Origin: Jiella sonneratiae
GTDB taxonomy: Bacteria; Pseudomonadota; Alphaproteobacteria; Rhizobiales; Rhizobiaceae
Reading direction: 5' to 3'
DNA: 64,000 bases
NCBI RefSeq assembly: GCF_017353515.1
Contig: NZ_JAFMPY010000009.1
Coordinates: 1-64,000 of the forward strand
Shown: piece after piece, positions 23,665 to 32,278 of the stretch
How positions within the stretch are numbered: the stretch's first letter is position 1
Layout: every line of letters starts with the position of its first letter
Program-made: the position numbers and the translations under genes
Notes under the pieces: generated by a model
What the model was told of the DNA's origin: nothing
Databases searched by the model: none
What the model saw: the letters and a program-made list of their open reading frames with translations, nothing else

Positions 23665-25779
23665 TCAGTTGAAGGACGGCGGCTTCGACAGGTCGACGGC
23701 GCCCGGGGCGGCGGTGTCCGGGGCCTGATCGCTGCGTGGCCGTTCCGCCTGCGGCGTCGTCTCGGCGGGCTGCCCCGTTGCCGGCGCAGCGACGCCCGGG
23801 CCGGAAGCCGGCGCTCCGCCGCCGGAGGCCGGCTGGCCGGCGGGCTTGTTGCCGAACTGTAGCGGCGGCAGGCCGAAGGCCGGAGCCTGTTGCTGGCTCC
23901 CCGCACCCGGCGCGGTCGGAGCGACGCCGGGGGCCGCGCCGTTGCCGCTCTGCGGCGCCGGCTTGCTGCCCGGGAAGCTGAGCGGCGGCAGGCCGAAGCC
24001 GTTGTTGCCGGAACCCTGCGACGGGCTCGTGCCGCCATTTGCGCCCGGCGCGCCGCTCGTGCCGTCCGTCCCCGCGGCGCCGCCGCCGGGCTGGCCGAAG
24101 GGGTTGCCGCCGAGCGGCGGCAGGCCGAAGGGCGCGCTGCCGCCGCTGCCGGAACCGCCGTTGCCGCCGCCGAAGCCCGGGACCTTGAAGTCGGTCGCCG
24201 CGGGCTTCGGAGCCTCGGCCTTGTAGCGCATGACCATGCCGGGGAAGGCGATGGTGAGGCCGACCATGACGACCTGGATGCAGACGAAGGGAACGGCGCC
24301 CCAGTAGATCTGCGCCGTCGTCACCGGCTCCATCCGCTTGCCGGTGACGCGGTCGAGATAGGGCACCTTCGCTGCCACCGAGCGCAGGTAGAACAGCGCG
24401 AAGCCGAAGGGCGGATGCATGAAGCTCGTCTGCATGTTGATGCCGAGCAGCACGCCGAACCAGATCAGGTCGATGCCGAGCTTGTCGGCGACCGGCGCGA
24501 GCAGCGGCACGATGATGAAGGCGAGCTCGAAGAAGTCGAGGAAAAAGGCGAGGAAGAAGACCAGGAAGTTGACGACGATCAGGAAGCCGGTCTCGCCGCC
24601 GGGCACGGCGGTGAGGAGTTCCTCGACCCAGATGTGGCCGTTGACGCCGTAGAAAGTCAGCGAGAAGACCCGCGCGCCGATCAGGATGAACAGGACGAAG
24701 GCGGACAGCTTGGTCGTCGCCTCCATCGCCTGGACCATCAGGCCGACGTTCAGCCGCCGCTTGGAGAAGGCGAGGATCAGGGCGCCGACGGCGCCCATCG
24801 CGCCGCCTTCCGTCGGCGTCGCGACGCCGAGGAAGATCGTGCCGAGGACGAGGAAGATGAGCGCCAGCGGCGGGATCATGACGATGATCACCTGCTGGGT
24901 CAGATAGGAGAGGAGGGGCAGCTTCAGCGACTTGTTGAGCACCGCCACCGTGTAGATCGCCGCGACGCCGACGACCGCGCCCCAGATCGCCGCGCCCTGC
25001 TGGACCTTGCCCTCGAAATAGACCGTCGCGGCATAGGAGATGGCGACCGCCGCGACGATGCTGAGGAGCAGCGACATCACCCCGCCGCCGAGCGTGCGGG
25101 CTTCCGGCGGCAGCGCCGGCGCCGCATGCGCGCGCACCAGCGTCATGCCGAGGATGTAGAGGACATAGAGGCCGGTGAGGATGAGCGCCGGCACCAGCGC
25201 GCCGGAATACATGTCGCCCACCGAGCGGCCGAGCTGGTCGGCGAGGACGATGAGGACCAGCGACGGCGGGACGATCTGGGCGAGGGTTCCCGACGCGACG
25301 ATGACGCCCGAGGCGAGCCGCCGGTCGTAGCCGTAGCGCAGCATGATCGGCAGCGAGATCAGGCCCATGGCGATGACCGAGGCGGCGACGACGCCGGTGG
25401 TCGCGGCGAGCAGCGCGCCGACGAAGATCACCGCATAGGCGAGGCCGCCGCGCAGCGGCCCGAAGAGCTGGCCGACCGTCTCGAGCAGGTCCTCGGCCAT
25501 GCCGGAGCGTTCGAGGATCAGCCCCATGAATGTGAAGAACGGGATGGCGAGCAGCGTGTCGTTCGACATCACCCCGCCGAAGAACCGGTCCGGCAGGGCT
25601 TTCAGCAGCGGCCAGAAGAGGTTGATGTCGGAGGAGAGCGGCGCGAGTTCGACGCCGACGACGAAATAGAAGAGGCCGATCGCGGCGAGCGAGAACGCCA
25701 CCGGATAGCCGAGCAGCAGTACGATCACCAGCGTCGCGAACATGATCGGCGCAAGGTTGTGGGCGATGAACTGGATCAC
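23665..25779 (-). CDS. dctM: TRAP transporter large permease (DctM-like) with a repetitive C-terminal tail
   Basis: 704 residues. The first ~540 form a TRAP large membrane subunit with about 12 or more membrane segments and family signatures such as LLAIPFFTFMGLILERSG and FLGVATPTEGGAMGAVGAL. It drives sodium-coupled uptake of organic acids. The C-terminal ~150 residues are a low-complexity Gly/Pro/Ala/Gln-rich tail in which FGLPPL occurs three times (FGLPPLGGNPFG, FGLPPLSFPG, FGLPPLQFGN). This is not part of normal DctM proteins. The GTG start overlaps the dctQ stop (GTGA), so translation is coupled. No binding-protein gene is next to this pair. Confidence 0.88.
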   Translation of the reverse strand: MIQFIAHNLAPIMFATLVIVLLLGYPVAFSLAAIGLFYFVVGVELAPLSSDINLFWPLLKALPDRFFGGVMSNDTLLAIPFFTFMGLILERSGMAEDLLETVGQLFGPLRGGLAYAVIFVGALLAATTGVVAASVIAMGLISLPIMLRYGYDRRLASGVIVASGTLAQIVPPSLVLIVLADQLGRSVGDMYSGALVPALILTGLYVLYILGMTLVRAHAAPALPPEARTLGGGVMSLLLSIVAAVAISYAATVYFEGKVQQGAAIWGAVVGVAAIYTVAVLNKSLKLPLLSYLTQQVIIVMIPPLALIFLVLGTIFLGVATPTEGGAMGAVGALILAFSKRRLNVGLMVQAMEATTKLSAFVLFILIGARVFSLTFYGVNGHIWVEELLTAVPGGETGFLIVVNFLVFFLAFFLDFFELAFIIVPLLAPVADKLGIDLIWFGVLLGINMQTSFMHPPFGFALFYLRSVAAKVPYLDRVTGKRMEPVTTAQIYWGAVPFVCIQVVMVGLTIAFPGMVMRYKAEAPKPAATDFKVPGFGGGNGGSGSGGSAPFGLPPLGGNPFGQPGGGAAGTDGTSGAPGANGGTSPSQGSGNNGFGLPPLSFPGSKPAPQSGNGAAPGVAPTAPGAGSQQQAPAFGLPPLQFGNKPAGQPASGGGAPASGPGVAAPATGQPAETTPQAERPRSDQAPDTAAPGAVDLSKPPSFN

Positions 25780-26417
25780 CGGCGCGGCTCCCCGGCTTCG
25801 CGGGCGACGGCGCGGCCCGTGGGCTCGGGCGTCCCGCCCTGCGGCTCTTCGGGTGCGAGGGTCGAGAGTTCCGCGGCCTCGCCATGGCTCGATCCGGCCG
25901 GCGTCTCGTCCGGATAGCCGGCGAACAGCACCGCGGCCCGCTTGATCAGCTCCGAGACGCCCTGGAACAGCAGCAGCACGAAGCCGGCGAGGAGCAGCGC
26001 CTTGGCCGGCCAGATGATCAGCCCGCCGGCGTTCGGCGAATATTCGTTGATCTCGAAGGAATGGAGAACGTAGGGGCCGAGCAGCCAGACCATGATGATG
26101 GTGAACGGCAGCAGGATGACGAGGTGGCCGACGAGGTCGATCCAGTCGCGCGTGCGCTTCGACAGCATGCCGGAGACGATGTCGACGCGGATGTGCTCGT
26201 TGCGCTGCAGTGTCCAGGCGGCGGCGAGCATGAAGATCGCGCCGAACAGATACCACTGGAGTTCCAGCCAGGCGTTGGACGAGATGTCGAATACCTTGCG
26301 GATCACCGCATTGCCGGCGCTGACGAGCACCACGACGAGTACCAGCCAGGAGACGCCGCGGCCGACGAGGGTGGTGACCCTGTCGATGCCGTGGGCAAAA
26401 GCCAAGAGAGCCGACAT
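25776..26417 (-). CDS. dctQ: TRAP transporter small permease (DctQ-like)
   Basis: 213 residues with four membrane segments, e.g. GVSWLVLVVVLVSAGNAVI and HLVILLPFTIIMVWLLG. It carries the family's central WLELQWYLFGAIFMLAAAW and a dibasic RNEHIRVDI segment typical of DctQ. The C-terminal ~45 residues are a charged Pro/Glu-rich tail (TPAGSSHGEAAELSTL onward), longer than usual. It is the first gene of a two-gene operon with the large permease at 23665-25779. The periplasmic binding protein must be encoded elsewhere. Confidence 0.88.
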   Translation of the reverse strand: MSALLAFAHGIDRVTTLVGRGVSWLVLVVVLVSAGNAVIRKVFDISSNAWLELQWYLFGAIFMLAAAWTLQRNEHIRVDIVSGMLSKRTRDWIDLVGHLVILLPFTIIMVWLLGPYVLHSFEINEYSPNAGGLIIWPAKALLLAGFVLLLFQGVSELIKRAAVLFAGYPDETPAGSSHGEAAELSTLAPEEPQGGTPEPTGRAVAREAGEPRR

Positions 26418-26810
26418 GCGGCGTCATCCCCCTATCGTCGGGGATCGACGCTCAACCTCCGGGCCAGCCGGCTCGCCGTCCACCGATTCATCGTTGTCGA
26501 ACCGGCCTGGAAGGCTGGCGGTCAGGAAGGGCGCATGCGGCATTGTCGGCCGCCGCGCCTCGAGCGTCCGGTTGCGTAAGCAAATTCACGACGTTGTGCA
26601 AGGGTGCCGCCATCGCCTGCAAGATAAGCCAAGGTGACCGAATCGGCCGGGGCAACTTGTCCGACGGCTGGCGGCGACACCCTCACGGTGTGATCGATGG
26701 CGGCATGGACGGGCAGGCGGCCACGCGTCGGTGGGTCGGTAGAGCCTCGCCCGGCGCTGCGAAGCGGCACGCAAGCGCCGGGAAACCCCGGGCGGGCAAG
26801 CTTGCGGGCC
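26418..26810. other. Intergenic region between the TRAP QM operon and an HTH gene
   Basis: 393 bases with no supported gene. The promoter of the minus-strand dctQM pair should lie within the first 150 bases. Around 26570-26600 the sequence is slightly AT-richer (TTGCGTAAGCAAATTCACG) and contains the small inverted repeat TTGCG..GCAA. Nothing else stands out. Confidence 0.45.
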
Positions 26811-27074
26811 ATGGCAGACGAATCACCCCAGCACTGGCCGCGTTTCATGACCGACCGCGAACTCAGGGCCTGGCTCGGCCTCTCCGAGCGGGCGCTGAAG
26901 CGCTATCGCGAACTGAAGGATTTTCCGCAGAAGGACGTCCTGGCCGGCAAGACCGACAGCGTCGCGGTGGCGCGCTTTTTCGACTGGATCGCGGGGATCG
27001 CCGAGACGCCGCCGCGCCCGAATGCGCGTTACCTGCCGGCTTCACCCTCGGCCTCCGCGAAGGAGCGGCGCTGA
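26811..27074 (+). CDS. Small helix-turn-helix protein, phage-terminase/excisionase-like
   Basis: 87 residues. The segment FMTDRELRAWLGLSERALKR is a winged-helix type HTH as found in AlpA/excisionase proteins and small terminase-like proteins. The downstream KTDSVAVARFFDWIAGI adds a further helix. No other phage genes are near. The ATG at 26811 lacks a strong ribosome-binding site. It may be a domesticated phage remnant; function is unknown. Confidence 0.6.
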   Translation: MADESPQHWPRFMTDRELRAWLGLSERALKRYRELKDFPQKDVLAGKTDSVAVARFFDWIAGIAETPPRPNARYLPASPSASAKERR

Positions 27075-27183
27075 GCCGCCGTGGTCCGGACGAAGGGAGC
27101 CGGAATGTCGTGGCGACCGGAATCCGTCTCGCGCAATCCCGGTCGCCGTAATGGACCCATTGCGGATCGACGCTCGAGCGTTC

Positions 27184-27236
27184 GACCCGCCGCCTGTGAT
27201 CGCAGTGCCCGCGCCTGGACTTGCAGGCGGCGGGTC
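27184..27236. terminator. Bidirectional terminator-like inverted repeat
   Basis: GACCCGCCGCCTG (27184-27196) and CAGGCGGCGGGTC (27224-27236) are perfect 13-base inverted repeats around a 27-base loop, between convergent genes ending at 27074 and 27248. There is no U-tract, so it may act as a transcript-end stabiliser or as a Rho-assisted terminator. Confidence 0.6.
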
Positions 27237-27247
27237 GCCCGATCCGC

Positions 27248-27544
27248 TTACTTGGTGAAATCGGCGCCCGAACCGGGGACCAGGATCGAACGGCGCTGGG
27301 TGACGCCGGAATCCTGCTCCGCCTTCGACTGCTGGGCGGTGCGTCCGCGAAGGGCGGAGCTGTTCGGGGCGGAATAGGTCCGCACCGAGTTGGTCGTGAC
27401 GTTGTCGTCGCGGGTGGTGACGACCTCGGATTTCGGCGCCGGCGTGAAGTCGGCACCCGATCCCGGCACCAGACCGCCGGCGAAGGAGGCTGCCGGAGCG
27501 GCCACTAGGCCGCAGACCGCGACCGCGAACATCAGGTTCTTCAT
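27248..27544 (-). CDS. Small secreted protein with a duplicated end motif
   Basis: 98 residues with a signal peptide (MKNLMFAVAVCGLVAAPAA, cleavage near SFAGG). The mature protein begins and ends with the same motif: LVPGSGADFTP right after the signal and LVPGSGADFTK at the C terminus. A polar, Ser/Thr/Asn-rich middle separates them (TTRDDNVTTNSVRTYSAPNS). I chose the ATG at 27544 because GAGGG lies eight bases upstream; an ATG at 27559 adds only five residues. The family is unknown. A repeated motif at both ends suggests self-association, by inference. Confidence 0.7.
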   Translation of the reverse strand: MKNLMFAVAVCGLVAAPAASFAGGLVPGSGADFTPAPKSEVVTTRDDNVTTNSVRTYSAPNSSALRGRTAQQSKAEQDSGVTQRRSILVPGSGADFTK

Positions 27545-27684
27545 CTTCGTTACCCTCATACTCGATCAGGACAGGCCGCCGGGGATCTCGATCCCGCCGA
27601 CGGCCGTCGCTGGTGATCTATCCGCGGAACACCGAATGCTGTAGACCACTCATCGGGACATCGCGTCCCGTGAGTGGAACACCA

Positions 27685-28626
27685 ATGCACGACTTCAACG
27701 ATTTCCGTTATTTCGAGGCGGTAGTTCGCAACGGTGGCTTCAACGCCGCCGCCAAGGACATCGGCGTCGCCAAGTCGACCCTGTCGCGGCGCATGCTGGC
27801 GCTCGAACAGGATCTCGGCGTCCGGCTGATCGAGCGCTCGACCCACAGCTTCGCCGTCACGCCGATCGGCCACGAGTTCTACGAGAAGTGCCGGGCGGCG
27901 GTCGCCGAACTTCAATCCGCCGAACTTCTGGCGACGGCGATGAGCGCGGAGCCGCGCGGGCTGGTGACGGTGGCGACGATGCCGGGTGCCTGCGCCGCGA
28001 CGATCGGCGCGTCCTTGCCGGCGTTCCTCGACCGCTATCCGAAGGTCCGAGTGCGCCTGCTCGTCGGCATGCGCCGCTTCGACCTCGTCGAGGAACATGT
28101 CGACGTCGCGATCCGTTCGGGGCGCCTCGACCAGCCGGGCGACGGCGACCTCGTGGTCAAGCGGATCGCCGACATCGCCTCGGGCCTCGTCGCGAGCCCG
28201 GACTATCTCGCCCGTGCCGGACGGCCGCAAAGGCCGGAGGATCTCGCGGCCTATGCGACGATCGCCCGCGAGCCGGGCGAGAGCGAGACGTGGCGGCTGA
28301 TCCGCGGCGACGGCGAGGTGCGCTCGGTGCGGATCGAGCCCCGGATCATCTCCCCCTCGCTCGCCGTGCACGCCCAGGCGGTGCGGAGCGGCGGCGGCAT
28401 CGCGCTCCTGCCGGAGCCCTTCACCGCCAACATGATCCGTTCCGGGGAACTGCTGCGCGTGCTGCCCGACTGGGCCGGGGAGGAGTCGATCCTCCACGTC
28501 GCCTTCACCTCGCGCCGGGCGATGCTGCCGGCCGTGCGCGTCTTCGTCGATTTCGCCCACGCCCAGCTTCGCCAGCTCATCCGGGGCAAGTGCGACAGCA
28601 TCGCCAATTTCGTCGACGCGGCGTGA
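27685..28626 (+). CDS. LysR-family transcriptional regulator
   Basis: 313 residues, normal LysR length. The N-terminal winged helix is clear (DFRYFEAVVRNGGFNAAAKD, then KSTLSRRMLALEQDLGVRLI). The C-terminal effector domain starts near residue 90 (RGLVTVATMPGACAA) and contains the family's VDVAIRSGRL segment. It resembles the group that controls small oxidoreductase or quinone-related genes. The ATG at 27685 is in good context and gives the standard N terminus. It is divergent from the small secreted protein at 27248-27544, which could be its target. Confidence 0.9.
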   Translation: MHDFNDFRYFEAVVRNGGFNAAAKDIGVAKSTLSRRMLALEQDLGVRLIERSTHSFAVTPIGHEFYEKCRAAVAELQSAELLATAMSAEPRGLVTVATMPGACAATIGASLPAFLDRYPKVRVRLLVGMRRFDLVEEHVDVAIRSGRLDQPGDGDLVVKRIADIASGLVASPDYLARAGRPQRPEDLAAYATIAREPGESETWRLIRGDGEVRSVRIEPRIISPSLAVHAQAVRSGGGIALLPEPFTANMIRSGELLRVLPDWAGEESILHVAFTSRRAMLPAVRVFVDFAHAQLRQLIRGKCDSIANFVDAA

Positions 28627-28741
28627 GCGGCGTGAGCCGCGGGGAGCAGCGCAGGACGGCGGCCGCGGCGCGGGGCGGCGCCGGCTCCCGGCACCGGGGC
28701 CCGGCATTGTCGCGGTGGACGGCGCCGCCTATGACCCCGGC

Positions 28742-29308
28742 ATGGCAACTGACCCGCGAACGCCGCGGCCGATCAGCCAGGAATGGCTGATGCGGGCCGC
28801 CGCCCACTATCTCGAGCGCTATGCGACCTCGACCGACAATCTGCGGCGGGTGCTCCGGCGCAAGCTGCGGCGACGGGCGCTGGCGTCGGGCGAGGCTACC
28901 GACGGGCACGAGCCGCTGGTCGAGGCGGTGGTGGCACGGTTTTCCGAACTCGGCCTTCTCGACGACCGGCGTTATGCCGAGGCGCAGCTTTCGAGCCTCA
29001 GGCGCAAGGGGGCGTCGCGCATGGCCGCGGCCGCCCGGCTGAGCGGCAAGGGGGTGCCGCGCGAAGTGGTCGAAACAGCGCTTGCGGGCGACGAGACCGC
29101 AGAGACGGCGGCGGCCGCCGCCTATGTGCGCCGCCGCCGCTTCGGGCGGTTCCGCACACCCGGTCGCGGCGGCCGGCCCGACGACGACCGGCGTCGGCGC
29201 GAGATCGCCGCAATGGTCCGTGCCGGCTTTCCGATGGCGCTGGCGATCACCGCCATCGATGCCGGCGGCGACGGCGACGATCCGGACGAGCCGGCAGGCG
29301 AATCCTAA
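28742..29308 (+). CDS. recX: RecX-family regulatory protein
   Basis: About 188 residues. RecX proteins bind RecA filaments and limit their growth. The family three-helix repeats are visible: AAAHYLERYATSTDNLRRVL near the N terminus, the central FSELGLLDDRRYAEAQLSSL, and KGVPREVVETALAG. The last part is Arg- and Asp-rich. No clear ribosome-binding site helps choose between GTG at 28715 and ATG at 28742; the ATG gives the usual family start (RPISQEWL). recA is not adjacent in this window. Confidence 0.85.
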   Translation: MATDPRTPRPISQEWLMRAAAHYLERYATSTDNLRRVLRRKLRRRALASGEATDGHEPLVEAVVARFSELGLLDDRRYAEAQLSSLRRKGASRMAAAARLSGKGVPREVVETALAGDETAETAAAAAYVRRRRFGRFRTPGRGGRPDDDRRRREIAAMVRAGFPMALAITAIDAGGDGDDPDEPAGES

Positions 29309-29478
29309 TCCGCTCAATCTGCCAGATAGTTAGCGCCACCGGCCCGGTGTGCGCTGCGGAACTTCGCCCGGGCGGGCTCGTTATCCCTGCCACAACGCAA
29401 CAAGGACCGGCAGAGCCGGGCGGCATCGATCGATCCGCCCGATGGGTGACCGCGTCCGTGAAACAGGGACATTTGCAA

Positions 29479-30042
29479 ATGCCGAAGATCAACGAAGCCA
29501 GGATCGCCATCCTCGCCACAGACGGGTTCGAACAGGCCGAACTGACCGAGCCGCTTCAGAAGCTGCGCGAGGCGGGCGCGACCGTCCACGTCGTCTCGCC
29601 GAAGGGCGGCGAAATCACCGGCTGGGACCAGGATCACTGGGATAGGAAAATCCCGGTCGACAAGGAGTTGTCGCAGATCCGCACCAGCGACTACGACGCG
29701 CTGGTGCTGCCGGGCGGCCAGATCAATCCGGACAAGCTGCGTGCCGACCCGAAGGTGGTCAGCTTCGTGCGCGAGTTCTTCAATTCCAAGAAGCCGCTGG
29801 CGGCGATCTGTCATGCGCCTTGGCTGCTGATCGAAGCCGACGTCGTGCGCGGCCGCGATCTCACCTCCTACAAGTCGATCCGGACCGACGTCGTCAATGC
29901 CGGCGGCAACTGGCAGGACCGGGAGGTCGTCTGCCACGAGGCGCTGATCACCTCGCGCAACCCGGGCGATCTGCCGGCCTTCATCGCCAAGATCGTCGAA
30001 GAGGTCGAGGAAGGCCGTCACGAGGACCGCAAGGTCGCCTGA
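29479..30042 (+). CDS. DJ-1/PfpI-family protein
   Basis: 187 residues, full length for PfpI-type members of the DJ-1 superfamily. The nucleophile elbow is ICHAPW with Cys111. The conserved early acidic residue is in DGFEQAELTEP, and DYDALVLPGG is the family's central strand. Related proteins act as glyoxalases, deglycases or general stress proteins; which applies is not certain. CAGGGA lies about nine bases before the ATG at 29479. It ends against the convergent polysaccharide co-polymerase gene. Confidence 0.9.
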   Translation: MPKINEARIAILATDGFEQAELTEPLQKLREAGATVHVVSPKGGEITGWDQDHWDRKIPVDKELSQIRTSDYDALVLPGGQINPDKLRADPKVVSFVREFFNSKKPLAAICHAPWLLIEADVVRGRDLTSYKSIRTDVVNAGGNWQDREVVCHEALITSRNPGDLPAFIAKIVEEVEEGRHEDRKVA

Positions 30043-30066
30043 CGCCACATCTCGATCGAGAAGCCT

Positions 30067-32133
30067 TCAGCCGGCCGGCGGGGTCCCTTGCGGAGCCCGC
30101 CGGCTTCTTGCTGCCGCAAGGTTCCGCTTGACGGCGAGGATGTCGTCCTGCAGCCGGGCGATGTCCTCGTTGTAGACCGTGTAGCGCGAGTTCGGGTCGA
30201 TCGCCTCGTCGAAATGCGCCGCCTCGGCGATCGCCCGCAGGCGCTCGCGCAACTCCTCGCGCTCCGGGCGCGAGCGCGCCGGCAGGGCCCGCGGCGCCGG
30301 CTCGGCGGGGCGGACGCGGGTGAGCACTTCGCCTTCTGGCTGTGCCGGCGGCGCGTCGGCGTCGCGGCTCGCCGCGACGACCGGTTTCGGCAGCGCTGCG
30401 TCGAGTACGGCCTCTGCGAGGACGACGCGGTCGGCCATGGGGTCGCGCTGGCGGAAGGCGCCTTCCGGCGCGCGCCGGCGCAGCCGTTCCGGGGCGACGT
30501 GCACCGTCGGGCGAACCGCGTCGGAGAGATCGTCGGTGGCCTTCGCCGTCGCCTGCGCCGCAGCTGCAGCGACGGTGGGAACGGCGGCAGTCGTCTCCTC
30601 GGGATAGGTGGTCGCGGCAGGCACCAGCGCGCCGGCGTCGCTCGCCCATGCGACGGTAGGGCGGGCGCTGCGCAGCGACCGGCGCAGCAGCTTGATTCCG
30701 GCGATCGCGGCGGCGAGCGCGAAGCCGAGGACGAAGCCGGCGATGGTCGCGGCGAGCACGATGACCTTGCGGCTGGTGCTCGACGGGTTCAGCGGCGGAT
30801 TGGCCGAAGAAATGACGCGGACGTTGGCGGTGTTCAGCCGCTCCTGTTCGCCGGTTTCGCGGGCGCGCAGCAGAAAGGCTTCGTAGACGGCGCGCGACGC
30901 GTCGACCTCGCGCTCCAGTTCGCGCAGCCGCACGAAGGAGGCGCTGGTCTCGAGCTGCTTGTCCTTCAGGTCGCTGACCTGCGCGGTGAGGTCCTTGTCG
31001 GTCCGTTCGGCGCGGGCAAGATCGGTCTGCGCCGCGGCGACGATGCGCTCGAGCTCCTGGCGGATGGCGTCGCGCACCGACTTCAGCGCGTCCTCGGCGG
31101 CGATGCGCCGCGGATGCCGCGGCCCGAGGGTGGCGGCGAGGGTGGCGTTCTGCTGGGCGAGGTCGGTGTAGGTGTTGCGCAGCCGGGCGAGGGTCTCGGA
31201 CGTCAGTTCCTCGGGAAGCGTGCCCTTGACCACGTCGTCGACGCTGGCCTTCTTCATCTGCTCGGCGCGCACGCGCAGTCCGGTCATCTCGCCGCGCGCC
31301 TTGGCGAGCTGGTCGTTGATGCGCACCAGATAGTCGTCGTCGACCAGCCGGCCGCCGACCCCCACCAGCCGATGTTCGCTCTTGTAGCTCTCGACGGCAC
31401 GCTCGGCGTCGACGACGCGTTCGCGCAGTTCGGCGAGCCGCGACGACAGCGCGTCGCTCGCCCGCCGCGCGGTATCCGACTGCACCTGCGCGAGCTGTTC
31501 GATGAAGGAATCGGTCACCAGGTTGGCGAGCTTGGCGGATTTGTCGGGGCTGCGGCTGGTGATCGAGACGTTGAGCACGAAGCTCTTCGGATCCCGGGTG
31601 ACGCTCATCGCCTCGCGCAGCGCGTTGAGGGTCATGAGGTGGCGCCGGCGCGCCGCCTCGGCGTCCTCCTTGCCCTCGAACAGCGCCAGCAGCGGCGCGA
31701 ACAGGCCCTTGGCCTTGCCGTTGAATTCCGGATCGTCGGCGAGATCGCCCTTGTCGATGACGCGGTTGAGGACCTCGTTGGAATAGATGACGGAGATCTG
31801 GCTCTCGATCAGGGCAAGCGTCGCGTCGCTCGGCAGGCCGTTGGGCGTCACCTCGTTCTGGACGACCTTGATGTCCCGCGGATCGATCAGGACCTCGGTC
31901 ACCGCGGTGTATTTGTGCGGCGTCGACAGGGCGAGCAGGACGCCGGCGGCGATGCCGAGCAGCGTCAGGAGGATCACCAGCCACTTCAGCGACCAGATCT
32001 CGGCGACGACCTGCAGCGGATCGAACAGCGGGCCCGAGGCGGGGGCGCGGGCGGGGGCGGGGGCGACGCGAACCGGAGCGTCGGGCGCGAAAGGCCGTCT
32101 CGGCGACGACTGCGAGCCAGCTCTAGCGAACAT
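30067..32133 (-). CDS. Polysaccharide chain-length/export protein (Wzz/GumC-like)
   Basis: 688 residues. The N-terminal Pro/Ala-rich cytosolic segment is followed by a first membrane helix (about 52-70, WLVILLTLLGIAAGVLLAL), then the Wzz domain (YTAVTEVLIDPRDIKVVQ). A long periplasmic coiled coil follows (about 180-410), then a second membrane helix at about 465-490 preceded by the Pro-rich ANPPLNPSSTSR. This is the co-polymerase that sets chain length and links to the outer-membrane exporter. The tyrosine-kinase domain found in many homologues is missing; the ~200-residue C-terminal tail is Ala/Arg/Glu-rich with no Walker motifs. Neighbouring flippase, polymerase and glycosyltransferase genes support a role in exopolysaccharide export. 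Confidence 0.88.
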   Translation of the reverse strand: MFARAGSQSSPRRPFAPDAPVRVAPAPARAPASGPLFDPLQVVAEIWSLKWLVILLTLLGIAAGVLLALSTPHKYTAVTEVLIDPRDIKVVQNEVTPNGLPSDATLALIESQISVIYSNEVLNRVIDKGDLADDPEFNGKAKGLFAPLLALFEGKEDAEAARRRHLMTLNALREAMSVTRDPKSFVLNVSITSRSPDKSAKLANLVTDSFIEQLAQVQSDTARRASDALSSRLAELRERVVDAERAVESYKSEHRLVGVGGRLVDDDYLVRINDQLAKARGEMTGLRVRAEQMKKASVDDVVKGTLPEELTSETLARLRNTYTDLAQQNATLAATLGPRHPRRIAAEDALKSVRDAIRQELERIVAAAQTDLARAERTDKDLTAQVSDLKDKQLETSASFVRLRELEREVDASRAVYEAFLLRARETGEQERLNTANVRVISSANPPLNPSSTSRKVIVLAATIAGFVLGFALAAAIAGIKLLRRSLRSARPTVAWASDAGALVPAATTYPEETTAAVPTVAAAAAQATAKATDDLSDAVRPTVHVAPERLRRRAPEGAFRQRDPMADRVVLAEAVLDAALPKPVVAASRDADAPPAQPEGEVLTRVRPAEPAPRALPARSRPEREELRERLRAIAEAAHFDEAIDPNSRYTVYNEDIARLQDDILAVKRNLAAARSRRAPQGTPPAG
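30074..30104 (+). terminator. Hairpin after the PfpI gene
   Basis: GCCGGCGGG (30074-30082) pairs with CCCGCCGGC (30096-30104), followed by TTCTTGCT on the plus strand. It is placed to end the PfpI transcript, and it lies within the last codons of the convergent co-polymerase gene. Confidence 0.55.
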
Positions 32134-32278
32134 CGGCGGGATCCCGGGATGGAAGAAGCGACATCATCGCTCGCAAAATCCGATGTTATGCTGAACAAAT
32201 CCTTAATTTCGCGGCGCGGAGCGGCAATTTCTCGGGTCGCGGCAAACGCTTGCGGCCGGCGGCGCGCAAGCGGGCGTC

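Noticed and set aside
23890-25917. A 675-codon plus-strand frame
   Set aside because: It is antisense to the DctM gene and made almost only of Arg, Asp, Glu and Gln, typical of the opposite strand of a membrane protein gene.
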